64,000 bases of DNA from Edaphochlamys debaryana (lineage: Eukaryota > Chlorophyta > Chlorophyceae > Chlamydomonadales). A program made the translations under genes and the position numbers. The notes beneath the pieces were generated by a model. That model saw only the letters and a program-made list of their open reading frames with translations. It made no database searches and was not told the DNA's origin. Positions 1 through 10,017 of the stretch are shown piece by piece. Location: positions 310,001-374,000 of the forward strand of contig JAEHOE010000052.1 in the NCBI GenBank assembly GCA_016858145.1. The letters are read 5' to 3'. Positions within the stretch are counted from its first letter, which is position 1, and each line of letters starts with the position of its first letter.

Positions 1-3000
1 GGACCCTCAGGGTTTAGGGCCCCTAAACCGCAAGGGACCCTTCCGGCACAGGGGAGGCTGTGGGCGACGAGCTCGGGGTCAGGGAGTCTTGATCCGCACG
101 GTTCGCACAATCGCCGAGCCCACCTTTGCCCAGCAGTTGCGGGAGGAGGCGCACGACGGGCACGTCCATGGCCGCACCGCAGCTGCTAGGCCCGTCCGGC
201 TGGGGCTCGCTTGCGAAGCGCGACAGGGCGCGAGAGGTGCGACCAGCGCCGCCTTCCACGTCCCCGCCAGCCGTCAGCGGCGCGGGGGAAGAGTCTGGCC
301 CCGCGTCCTGCGCAGGGCCGGGCAACACAGGGTGAGATGAGTTCATTCTGGGAAAGTGCCCTCTGCCCCGTGCCTCCTAGCTCCTCCTAGCCCGGGCGCA
401 TTCTTGAGCCCTTGCTTCCAAAAGCACGCACGCATCCCGAGAGCCGTTGCCAGATCTGCCTCAGAGCAGATCTGTACATGATCTCCCCTACACCGATTCT
501 ATTGGGCCCCCTTGACCCCGTCGACCCTGCCCCTGCCCACCTGCAGAAGCACATTGAAGGGCAGCCCGCCCCGGAAGGGCGTGTCTTCCGTCACAATACC
601 CGGCGCGGACATTGGCTGTCTCCGAGCTGGTGATCCCACGGAACTAGTGGCAGGACCCTGCTGCTGATAGCTGCTGCTACCTGCGCTGTTGTTCCCAGCG
701 CTACTAGCCCCCGCTTTCGCCGCCAGCGTCACGGCGGTTACCTCTGAGCCGAGCGTGCCCTGCCCCGCCGTCGCATACGGCGAGCAGCTCAGGTTGGTCG
801 CGGCCGCGCTAATTACCGTTTCCGATTCGCTATTTCGCCAAGCCATGTTGTTATTATGCGAAGGCGAAACGCCTAAAGCCTTGAATATTCGCGCCCCCAT
901 CGCGCTGCTGGCATCGCTGCTGCCCCCGTCGCCGCCTTTCTTCGCAGCTGCCCACCAAGATCCTGGCAGCCATGACGAGGGGTTGCTGGGGGCGTCATCT
1001 GGGCCGTCGTGCCCTTGCGCGGAGGGGCCCTTGCCTTGCCCGCTCCTGAAGATGCAAACGAGGGGACAGAGAGGGGGCATTGCTGTAAACGGAGGCGGGG
1101 GACAAAGAGCTGGAGAGTATAGACCCGAGAGTGAGCAAAACGAGCCTCAGAGGAGGAGGGGGGGCCGAGGCGTCGTAAGAATCACCCCACCGTTCGATAT
1201 CGGTGCCAGCAGCCGCCCTCCGCCGCCGCTGCTGCCATACCACCGCCGCCACCGCAACCACGCCCGCCACAAGCACGCCTGTCGGGGACACATGGATGAG
1301 GTACGCTTGGCACGGTAGGGCAGGAGAGCGGACCGGAAAGGTTGATACTACGTGGTTGATCTTGCGTGGCACCGATTCCGGGGTCCTTCCGCTCCCCGTC
1401 TTTTACTTCGTGTGGGCGTACCTGCCCCCACGCCAACAGCAACCGGAATGGTGACGTTGGGGCTGTCATTGCCGTGCGGAGCCTCCTGCGCGTTGTCAGG
1501 CCTCGGGGAGGCGGGGAGAGAGGTTGGAGAGCCCTGTGCTGCTTTGTCGCTGCCGTTTGCAGGCGACTCCGATGACTCTGGGGTTTGGCTTGCCTGCAAC
1601 AGCAATCGGCACCCGGGTCAGGTGCGGCGCCACAAGCAGAGGGGCTCAGGGCAAGGGTGCACCCCTTCGCATTTCAAGGGCTCCGGATTTGGGTTGCAGT
1701 CGCCCGCTCGCGGCCAATACCGGCTGAAGGCATGTTACGACAATTCCTTGCCACCAGTGCGCGGGAGGCCTGAACATCTGGACCCACCAGCAGGGGGCGC
1801 GATGCCTCATACACGGCTAGGTCAGTGTTGTACTGGTCAAACCACTTGGGCAGAGTGTTGTAGTACTGCCACGTGACTTCCATGCAACCGCTGAGGCCCA
1901 GCCTGTTTAGGCACTGGGGGTGACACAGGGCAAGGGTGGCAAGGCGGAGGGTGGGTGCATGCAGGCAACAAGGGACGGCTCTTTTGCCAATGCCCAACGA
2001 CTCCTTCATCCAGTCACCCCTCCCGGGCCCCAGGTACACGGCGCCCCTATGCACTCCCCTTCCCCTCCACTACGGCTTCCCTGCGGCTTCCCTTCATCCC
2101 TCGTGCCATCATTTGGCGCCCGGCATTCGCCGCAAGCCCCCACTCCCCGGTGGTCCCTCCCACCGCCGCCACCTCCTCTTTCGCATGGCAAGCCCGCCAA
2201 TCACTCTCCACCCGGAACCCGCCTTCGTTCGCCGCAAGCCCTAGTGTAAAGGGCAATTTGACCTCCCAACCGGGTCCCCTACGTCCCATGGGTCCCACCC
2301 GCCCCTACCTCCTCGCTCATGGCCATCATGCACAGCGCGGTGGTGTCCTCGATGGCGAAGACGTAGTGCCCCTCACGGATGCTGTCGTCGACCGCGCTGA
2401 CCTCGATGGCGTTGGCCCTCGCTTCTACGACTGCGGGCAGTTGACGGAATTGGCGCACACGCACTCAGTTGGGCGGTTGGCGGTTGGAACCGGCCGGGCC
2501 TACCTCTTCCGGGCTGGCCCCTCCCGGCCTGTGGGTCGCGGACCCCATTCAAGACCAGAGGACCTAGGGCGCGCTACACCACCCCTCATGGCAATAGGGC
2601 ACCGGCCCCGCCCTGGCCCCGCACCGGCCCCAACCACCTACGTTGGACTGCGTACGGCCAGCACCTTCTGAGAGGTGGCACCACGGACTTGTCGGGATAC
2701 TTGGTGGAATTGACGCATCCGGGCTGGTCAGGTTGGATTTCAAACACGCCGGGGCTAGAACCCGAGGCGCTCGGAGTGCTGAAGACGTTGTGTAGGTACG
2801 GCAGAGCCAGGCTCTTGGGAGGGCACAAGCCTGGGAGGTGGGGTGTGACGGTGAACGAGACGGGTGAAGCGTCAGCCCAGTACGGGCTGCTAGTGTGCCT
2901 GAGCATTGCGGAAGTGCAGGCAGGAGCCTGGGATGGGAAGCTCGTCCCACACGCTCGACTTGTGTACCGGTACCCGACACCTGGCAAGATGCCCGCATAC

Positions 3001-4352
3001 CCACCTGCCCACGCCTTCTCCCGCGGCCTCCCCTCCATCCCAATAGGATTGCAAACCAACTCGCACCTATGATCATCGTCGACTCTCTCATGATCGCATA
3101 CGTGCCCACCGTCCCGGGGTCCGAGGCAGCAAACATGTCAGCACGCAAAGCCTGAGTCAGCGGGGAGTGGGCAGGCACGTCGGTAACATGTAGACGTTCT
3201 GACCGATGCCCCGAAGTTGGGCAGTTCCGTCAGGCGGAGGCCAAGGAGGCAGGCGAGGGCGCCTTCCGTCAAGCAGGAGCACCCCAGCGGGCTGCGGCCG
3301 TGTGCAGTAGGCATCAGTCCCTAGCGCATTAACACCACATGCACTGCCCCCCCTGCTTTTGAAGCACATGCACGTACTTGTTGCCATTTGCCGGAGGATA
3401 GATCTGTGAACACGAGGTGCTCCAGGACCATAGTCACAGCCGCTGCCAGCTTGACCTTCGAACGGCAGGGCGGAAAGGAAGATAGAGGAGAGGGGTAAGT
3501 GAAGAGCCTCGATAGGACAATGGCAGCAAGCTCGAGTCCAGGGACCCGTAAGCGGCCTAACGTGCGCTCCAGCTAGTTCAAATGCCTCAGCGGTCAGCGC
3601 CGCAAGCATGACCCGCACGACCGCACGGTCCCAGGGCTCCTAGGTGAATCCACCTACCTTGTGCCTGCACCTCAGAGCCACGACGGGGCGGTCTGGCAGG
3701 TCCGGGTTGCCGCGAAGTGTGAGGTTGCGGGTGATGAGGAGGGGCCTGGGGGCGAGCGGCGGGGGTTGCGGAAGGCACGCACGCCAAGGTGAAAGAGGCT
3801 TGGCGGGCTGCGCAGAGCGGCGAGAGACCCAGGTCGGACCGCGATAATTAGGGCTTTTAAGGCGATAGCAGAGCCGCAGAATCGTAGAGCAGGAGCCTCA
3901 AGCACTGCACGCGCGTTAGCGTGCGGCGTCTTCGCGCGTTAGCGTGCGGCAAGAGCGAGCATGTATGCACTCAACAGGTCGCTCGAAGAACGGACAGGAC
4001 ATCGCCGAACAACGCTCAGCTTTGTGTGGCCAACAGCGGCAGCAAGCGACAGTCTCCCGAGGCGCTGCCGGTAAGGTAGGCCCTTCCTGCGCATCCTGGG
4101 AACGCGCAGGTTTCATACTCACAGGCGAAGACCGGTTTCCGCCTCCCAAGTCGCTTCATCAAGAAGCAGATGGGTTGAGTTGACGTTGATAACATCAGCG
4201 TCGCTCGCGAGCGCGGCGATGAGGCCGGGGCCATCGACAACGAACACGGCGCGAGCCAAGCCCAAATCCAGTGAACCGAGGACCAACAGGACCACAATCG
4301 GGCAAAGGTAAGGTGGTGCTTGTGCAGCTGGAGTCCTGTCGAGGACACTCAT
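1..4352 (-). CDS. Receptor-like protein kinase, tandem copy A (partial, runs off left edge)
   Basis: This is the 5' part of a paralogue of the genes at 10018-16762 and 19200-25913, with the same exon order and phases. Exons read on the minus strand: 4352-4123 (signal peptide with core PIVVLLVLGSLDLGLARA), 3745-3658, 3455-3378, 3151-3067, 2830-2642, 2430-2309, 1913-1788 (motif VTWQYYNTLPKWFDQY), 1593-1422, 1278-about 1150 (membrane helix GVLVAGVVAVAAVVW then Arg-rich stop-transfer), 1045-541, 307-124. The last exon ends in LLPQLLGKG, the start of the kinase glycine loop. Bases 1-123 are intron, so the catalytic exons lie outside the window. Copies B and C place the next exon 268-336 bases further on. 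The 3' border of the membrane-helix exon is unresolved: no good donor gives the phase used by B and C. The ectodomain may bind an external ligand, which is inference. Copy A is the most diverged copy and shows no stop codon in the visible exons. Confidence 0.8.
11..29. repeat. Palindrome of telomere-like unit
   Basis: GGTTTAGGG and CCCTAAACC face each other around a single C, making a perfect 9-base inverted repeat. It lies in the kinase copy A intron at the left edge. Confidence 0.7.
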
Positions 4353-5491
4353 CGTCGCCTACAGCCGTTTCCTAGGGCCCCCGCATTGCGGATAAAGCTC
4401 GCGGATATGGTACATGTGTCCTTATGCGTTGAAGCGCGGGTGAAGTGTACATACACGCCGCAACCTCCTGCCGTGCGGCGGACGTACGCCGCTACAAGAC
4501 GCGCTCCGCCTGTTCGGCTGTCGAGCGGCGGGGTCCGCCCCTGTCTTGACGACACAGCCGACACAGCCGGGTTCTTGGAAGAAGGGTTCCAACCTGGTGT
4601 GCCTACGTGGGTATGTCAACTGTCACGCGTGCTGGTCCCCGCTCGCGCATCAACGTATCGACTGACCCCTCGGCCCGCCCCAGGAGGCCCCTCGGTTGCT
4701 ACAGGGCGCCAGGCGGGGGAACCAACATGTGCGTTACATGCGTTAAGGAGGTTCTGCATTGTGGGGGGCACGAGATTGACTTTTCCCCGCCCCTTCCCCT
4801 CCCCTCTGGCCTTTGTCCTGAGCTGTGTGGTGGTGCCATCACCGCACGGCCCGGGGCCCATCACGACTCGGAGCTCTGTCCGGACGCCGGTCTAAGGTCA
4901 AACGTTGCCTTCAATACTAAGACGCCAAGTACTGTATGGAGGTGGGACGGATTAGTTCCATGGTGAAATTGCACCTGTCCGCCTTGCGGCGGCAAGGCAT
5001 GAGTCGCCTGGCCCGCAGGGCGCTCAGGGCCCCCACACAACCTACGCATCTTCGGAACCCCCATGTCAGCACGGTCATCAGTTGAAGTCGGCTTCGGGCA
5101 CGCGAACTCACAGCGTCGCATCGCACAGGTCCCGAGCCCCACAGTCCTTCAGCCCCCTGAATACTAGATGACCTCCACGTGCCTCCCCACGCTTGCACCC
5201 CCGCCCAAGCAACCCCCCGCCCCCGCCGCGCACATCCTTCATCCTTTCTTACTTCATAACGAATGTTGGCTCGGTCCTCCCATGCTCACTCCGCCACGGA
5301 GTTCAGCCTGCAAGCACCCCTGCCAACCGACGGGACGGCTTTACTCCTTTCTGAACTCGTTGCATCCGGCTGGTGGGCCAGACCCAGCTAGCTGCACATT
5401 GCATTGACCCCTGCCAACCGAAGCCCCGGCGATGCCTTCATCCATCCAAGACTGCCGGGCTTCGCCTCGTGCATGGTAGCCCACCGTCGAG
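4353..5491. other. Intergenic: 5' flank of kinase copy A and 3' flank of SOD
   Basis: No coding exon can be supported here. The right side is the 3' untranslated region of the minus-strand SOD gene. A TTACA (TGTAA on the minus strand) at 4734-4738 is a possible polyadenylation signal, although it sits far from the stop. The left side is the promoter side of kinase copy A. No TATA element stands out. Confidence 0.5.
4734..4738 (-). terminator. Possible polyadenylation signal (TGTAA) for SOD
   Basis: TGTAA on the minus strand matches the usual green algal polyadenylation motif. It lies about 750 bases past the SOD stop codon. That is long for a 3' UTR, so the assignment is tentative. Confidence 0.3.
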
Positions 5492-7683
5492 CTAGACGTT
5501 GAACCCGGTGTCCGCCCTGGAGGCCGCATCATAAAAGGTGCTGACCTGCGGCAGTTGAGTGTTAAGCCAAGAAGGCGAGGGGCAGCTCATCAGTATGGTG
5601 GCACGGGCTGGGCTCGGAGAGGGCCCGGGATGCGTCAGTGAAGTTGGGGTTCCTCGCTCCCCTCAAGGCACTTCTGCCCCCTGGCAAGCAACCCACGCCG
5701 CTCGCTCCGTCATGAGCCCCGTCGCATTGAGCTAGGCTCGCTCACCGCGCCCCACTTGATGATGCCGACCCATGCGGCGGTGTAGTCAGCTCGCGTGGGG
5801 CCGTACCTGTCGGGTGGGAGGGGGAGGGGGAAGGCGGGCAGAGGGTGGGCATTGCACGTGCAGTTTTAGGCAACGCTCCTGCAGGGTGCTGGGACGGATG
5901 TACATAGGGGTGCACTCACTGCAGGTAATAGGCGTGCTCCCACACGTCCAGGCCCAGAATGGGGATGCATCGCTCCCTGGACGCAACCTGACGTGGGGTG
6001 ACGTGGGTGGGCGGCGGGGGTGAATGGCATTTCGTGCACGTGAGAGAAAGCGAGGAATGAAACCTGGAGTTGTGCGTGTGGCTGGGGGGTAACACAGGGA
6101 GGGGGGCATGGGCGGGTCTTGCGAGGGCGGACGTAGACCACAGGCAAAGCCGAGCTCTTCCTCGATGCCCCCTCCCTCTACCCCACTTGCCCCTCCTCAC
6201 CGGCATCAGCGGGTTGTCCTGGTTGGGTGACGTCAGCATGCGAAGGCGCCCGTCCGACGCGCCCACGCACACCCAGGCCCAGCCGCTACCGAACACGCCG
6301 TTGGCGGCGGCAAGGAGCGCGTCCTGCGACAAGAGATCGGGGCCGTAGGTTCAAGGTATGGGCGCGAGGAAGAGGTGCTGAAGAACGGCCGGGGGGCAAG
6401 TGTGAGGAGAGACTCGCTGTGCGTGATCGGAAGGACTCGGTGCAGGACGGAACCCGATGACTAAGACGACTTGTCCGGGATCTAGATCTGGATCTGACAG
6501 CGCTCCACGCAGCCGAAGCCGCGGCCGCTCACCAGCATGGCGTCCACAGATCCAAATCCGGATTCGATGGCGCCCTGGAGCGCTGGCGAGATGGAGGCGC
6601 GGGAGGTGTTGGGGGACCCGGGCGGGGCCATGACCTGTGCGTGGACAGATGGGGCGTGGACCGTGGAGAGCACGGCAAGGTTTTATCCTGGCCCCCGTCC
6701 ACCAGCCGTCTTGCTTCGTCTCCAACCCCGACCCCGAACCAACCGCCCACCTTCCAGTACAGCTGGTGGTTCCAGTGGCCTCCGCCCTGGTTTCGGAGCT
6801 GCAGCTCGGGGCCGGGCGGCAGGCTGCCCGTGCCAATCTGCGAGCGATAAGCACACGAAGCACAAGCGGGGAGGGAATGGGGGACCTGTCGACCTGCTGC
6901 AGGGGTGAGTATCAGGAGCACGCGCGAGGGAGGACCTAGAAGGCTTGGTCGGGCAACATGTCGCCGGGTGGACCGGGTATGTGGTGAGCAAGCAGATGCG
7001 TGAGGCCGGGACAGCATTCACAGCAACCTTGGGTGGATGTGCCGGTACCCGAGCCCCTGCCCTTGTCCTCGAGCCACCCACCTGTGTCAGAAGGGCCCCC
7101 AGGGACACTTCGTCCCCCGTGACCCCCAGGTCCTTGAGGGCGGCATTGGCGCGCATCACGTAGCCCGCCTCATGCGTGTCGTGATGCAGCATCATGATCT
7201 GTACCGGTACGGCAGCATGGACGTAAGGTCAAGGGAGGGCCGACCCAGTAGCCGAGGGGCAGGTTGGTTGGGGCCCACCGCAGCTGCCGTACCTTACTGG
7301 AGATGACGGGCTCCAGGGCGTCGTACGCGTACGGCAGGGGCTCCAGGACCAGGGGCCCCTGAAGATGGAGGAGGCGGGGTCGGGACGTGTGTTGATAATG
7401 AACCCAGGGGATGCTGATTCAAGCGGGCATGGCGAGGAGATGAGAGAAGCGCACACGAACAGAGCACCGCTATCACCGCTACCATGGCCTCTAGCCACCA
7501 GCGCGTCGCTCCCTCGCTCACCGAACTCTCCCCGCCGCTGCCGTTGGTCTGCCGCAGCGCCCTCCGCGGGGCCCTCGCGGCGGCGGCCGGGGAGCATGCG
7601 GCCAGGAGCAGGAGGCTCAGAGCCAGGGCCAGGGCGGCGGCGGGAGCGAGGATGCGTCGCATGGGATGAGCGGTGCACGGCAT
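5492..7683 (-). CDS. MSD: Secreted manganese superoxide dismutase
   Basis: Fe/Mn superoxide dismutase, converting superoxide to hydrogen peroxide and oxygen. Nine exons: 7683-7522, 7358-7293, 7198-7082, 6837-6751, 6634-6533, 6323-6201, 5972-5920, 5806-5746, 5545-5492. The join is open, 825 nt, 274 residues. Exon 1 encodes a hydrophobic secretory signal (LALALSLLLLAACSPAAAARA) rather than an obvious mitochondrial presequence. Metal-ligand motifs are all present: MMLHHDTHEAGYV, GGGHWNHQLYWK, and LGLDVWEHAYYLQY with Asp and His. Metal type is read from GG before HWNH and from the NQDNPL motif, where MnSODs carry the Gln; FeSODs place Gln elsewhere. The protein ends in DTGFNV. It sits on the same strand between two receptor-kinase paralogues. 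The exon 7 acceptor (GAG before CGATGC) is atypical but keeps phase. Family assignment is firm; extracellular location is inferred from the signal. Confidence 0.93.
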
Positions 7684-10017
7684 GGCTGCTGGGGTAGGGA
7701 GGGAGGGCGTAGCGGCGGCGGAGGGAGGGCACAGACTGCGTGGGGAATAACGCTGCTGCTGGGCGGGGTGGGGTGGGGGACGTGTAAGGAGGGGGAGCTC
7801 GGGGCAGTGGGGCGTGTCACCGTGCCAGCCACCCAACCTTGTGCCGGCAGCCCTGGCCGAGTTAACGCACAAAGCCCGGCCCAAGCTACCTACCTGCCAA
7901 ACGGACCCACCGGCTGCGGGGCGAGGCAGGGGCCAGCGAGGGGCCGGCGTCGCAAAGCGGGCCCACAAGCAAGGACCCAGGGGCCTCACTGAGGCAGGCA
8001 GCCGGCTGGCACTCCGGTTCGTTGCAGTCTGGACGAAGGAAGTCAGGCAGAAGCAGGACGACGAGCGCGAAGGGAAGCGGGCGATCGAGTGGCGAATCTA
8101 TCAAGCTTGATGAGTGCGGGTCTGTTCACCACTAAGTGTTCAGCCTGCTGGTGGCAGCCTTGTAGCGTTCAGAGCGCAGTGCCCACGGGTAGAAGAGGCA
8201 ACGCTACAGGAAGGCGGCGAGCGGGCACGGGCGCGGCGAGCGAGGCGAGCGACGCGAAGGGCCGCTGCCCCACGGGCCGATTCTGAGAGCCCCTCGGACT
8301 GCGCCCAGCCGGACTGCCGACCCGGCTCAGCTCTTCACCATGCTTCAGGGCGTTGCAGCAGTGCAGCAGCATTTGTGAGTGAAGCGAGCGAGGGGCGACC
8401 CTTGGGCCGCAGCATGCCGCCGCAGCACGCACTGCACCCCGCTTCCGCCCTCGCGCTCCGGCCCCACGCATGTCCTGCCCAGGGCCGCCCTGCGCCCCCG
8501 GGCGCCCGAGCCGTTGCGGCACACGACCTCAAGGCAAATGCCGACCTCAAAGGGGACCCACGCCAACATGGGTCGAAAGTCCTGCTCAGGTCCTTCACAG
8601 GGACAACAGCAAGGTCGACCACTACCGGTGCGGCCCAGGTCCACTGCGGCTACAGCGCATTACTGTGATCCCTCCATCCGCCATTCAGCTCGCAGTCCAG
8701 AACGACTGGCTTGTAATCCATTCCGTCATAGGCGGGGCCTTTTCGGCTGGCACCGGAAGGCCGGGGCTCAACCCCAGCCATCCGCGCATGGAGACCAAAC
8801 TGCTTCCTACCTCAGAGAGGCTCGCCCTCCCCCCGTCCCAACCCGTCCGGAGACACATCGAAATCAAACGAAACTGCTGCCCGCAGCACATTAGTGTGAT
8901 GCCTCCGTCCGCCACTCAGTTCGACAACAACTACGTGGGCCCCCGGCCGCCCTCCAGCAGTCCACTGTCCACGTTTTACGGCCAAACCAGATTGCAGGAC
9001 AGGGCTCAGCACCAACTGCGGATGGGGTTCCCGCCTTCCCCGCCCGCGCCCGTCCACAGACACAGCGATATTAAGCGACAACCGGCAAGCACAAAAGGGG
9101 AAGTGTTGACACATAGATCAGGGTGAGGGTGGTTGTGATGGTGTCACATTCTGCACTCTCCATTTCAGAACGTCACGTTCTGATACGGTATCAGCAAGAC
9201 CCTGGGGACGTATGCACACGCCATCCCGCCAGTCTGAGGTCCACATGCGTACTATATGAGTCCTGGTCTTAAAAGCAATACCCTCAAACCGTGTGCAGCC
9301 GCCGTCATGGCGCTCATGACATTCAGACAGTCCTGAGGTTCCGGCGGCGCTAAGATCATAAACAGATATCACTATAAAGTGCTTCGTTTCCATGAGTGGT
9401 GTTGCACGAAGATTGGCGTCGTCTCCATGCCAGCAACAGGGATTATCACCGGCGGTGGCACTGTTTCAAGCATCGGGTTTGGCGTGCCCCCGGAGGTAGC
9501 TAGATGCCCCCACCCCGGCCACGCACCCCCATGTGCGCGCACCTCTCTCCCTCGTCCTGCTCGCAGGGGAACTCCTACTAGACAAATATAGGCGCAAACC
9601 TCCGGCACACGATAGTAACCGCGTCAAACGCACCATACTACGCATTCTGTGCTACAATCGCCCACTGACACATTGGCGGGTCGTCTTGCTTCCTATCCGT
9701 AGATAACATTTCTTCCATTGCCGTACAGTAGCCAGCCACCTCCTACTAGGCTGATGCAGTATTAAAATATCCAGGCCGCCCGCTGTCCGGGCCAGGGTGC
9801 CCCTGCAAGCAGCGGGAGGAGCATACGTCATCACGCGTACGGACGCAGATTGAGTCCCTCGAGAGCAATCCGAGCGAGGAAGCAACGACATCCCTGAAGT
9901 CCCTACCTATCCGCCCCCTGTGCTGCCCCCTGTGCTGCCGTGCACCCGCTGGGGTCCCTCACTGTAACCACCGAGCGAGGAATGTCTTCCTCCCCCTCGC
10001 CGCCCGCCCCAGCCCAC
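7684..10017. other. Intergenic between SOD and kinase copy B
   Basis: No exon of a recognisable family is visible on either strand. The stretch holds the SOD promoter side (7.7-8.1 kb), an imperfect direct repeat of about 230 bases (8.6-9.1 kb) and an AT-richer segment around 9.2-9.9 kb. The last exon(s) of kinase copy B may lie near 9.9-10.0 kb. Reading straight through its last assigned exon would stop near 9909. Confidence 0.45.
8580..9090. repeat. Imperfect tandem direct repeat, period about 230 bp
   Basis: The block around 8655-8690 (ACTGTGATCCCTCCATCCGC) recurs with substitutions around 8886-8921 (AGTGTGATGCCTCCGTCCGC). Flanking parts such as GACACATCGAAATCAAACGA (8850s) and GACACAGCGATATTAAGCGA (9050s) also correspond. 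I read this as two and part of a third diverged unit of a satellite-like or transposon-derived sequence. No coding potential is evident. Confidence 0.5.

Noticed and set aside
8114..9126. Two plus-strand frames of about 200 codons
   Set aside because: They overlap in different frames, cross the 230-bp repeat and show no recognisable domain or splice support.
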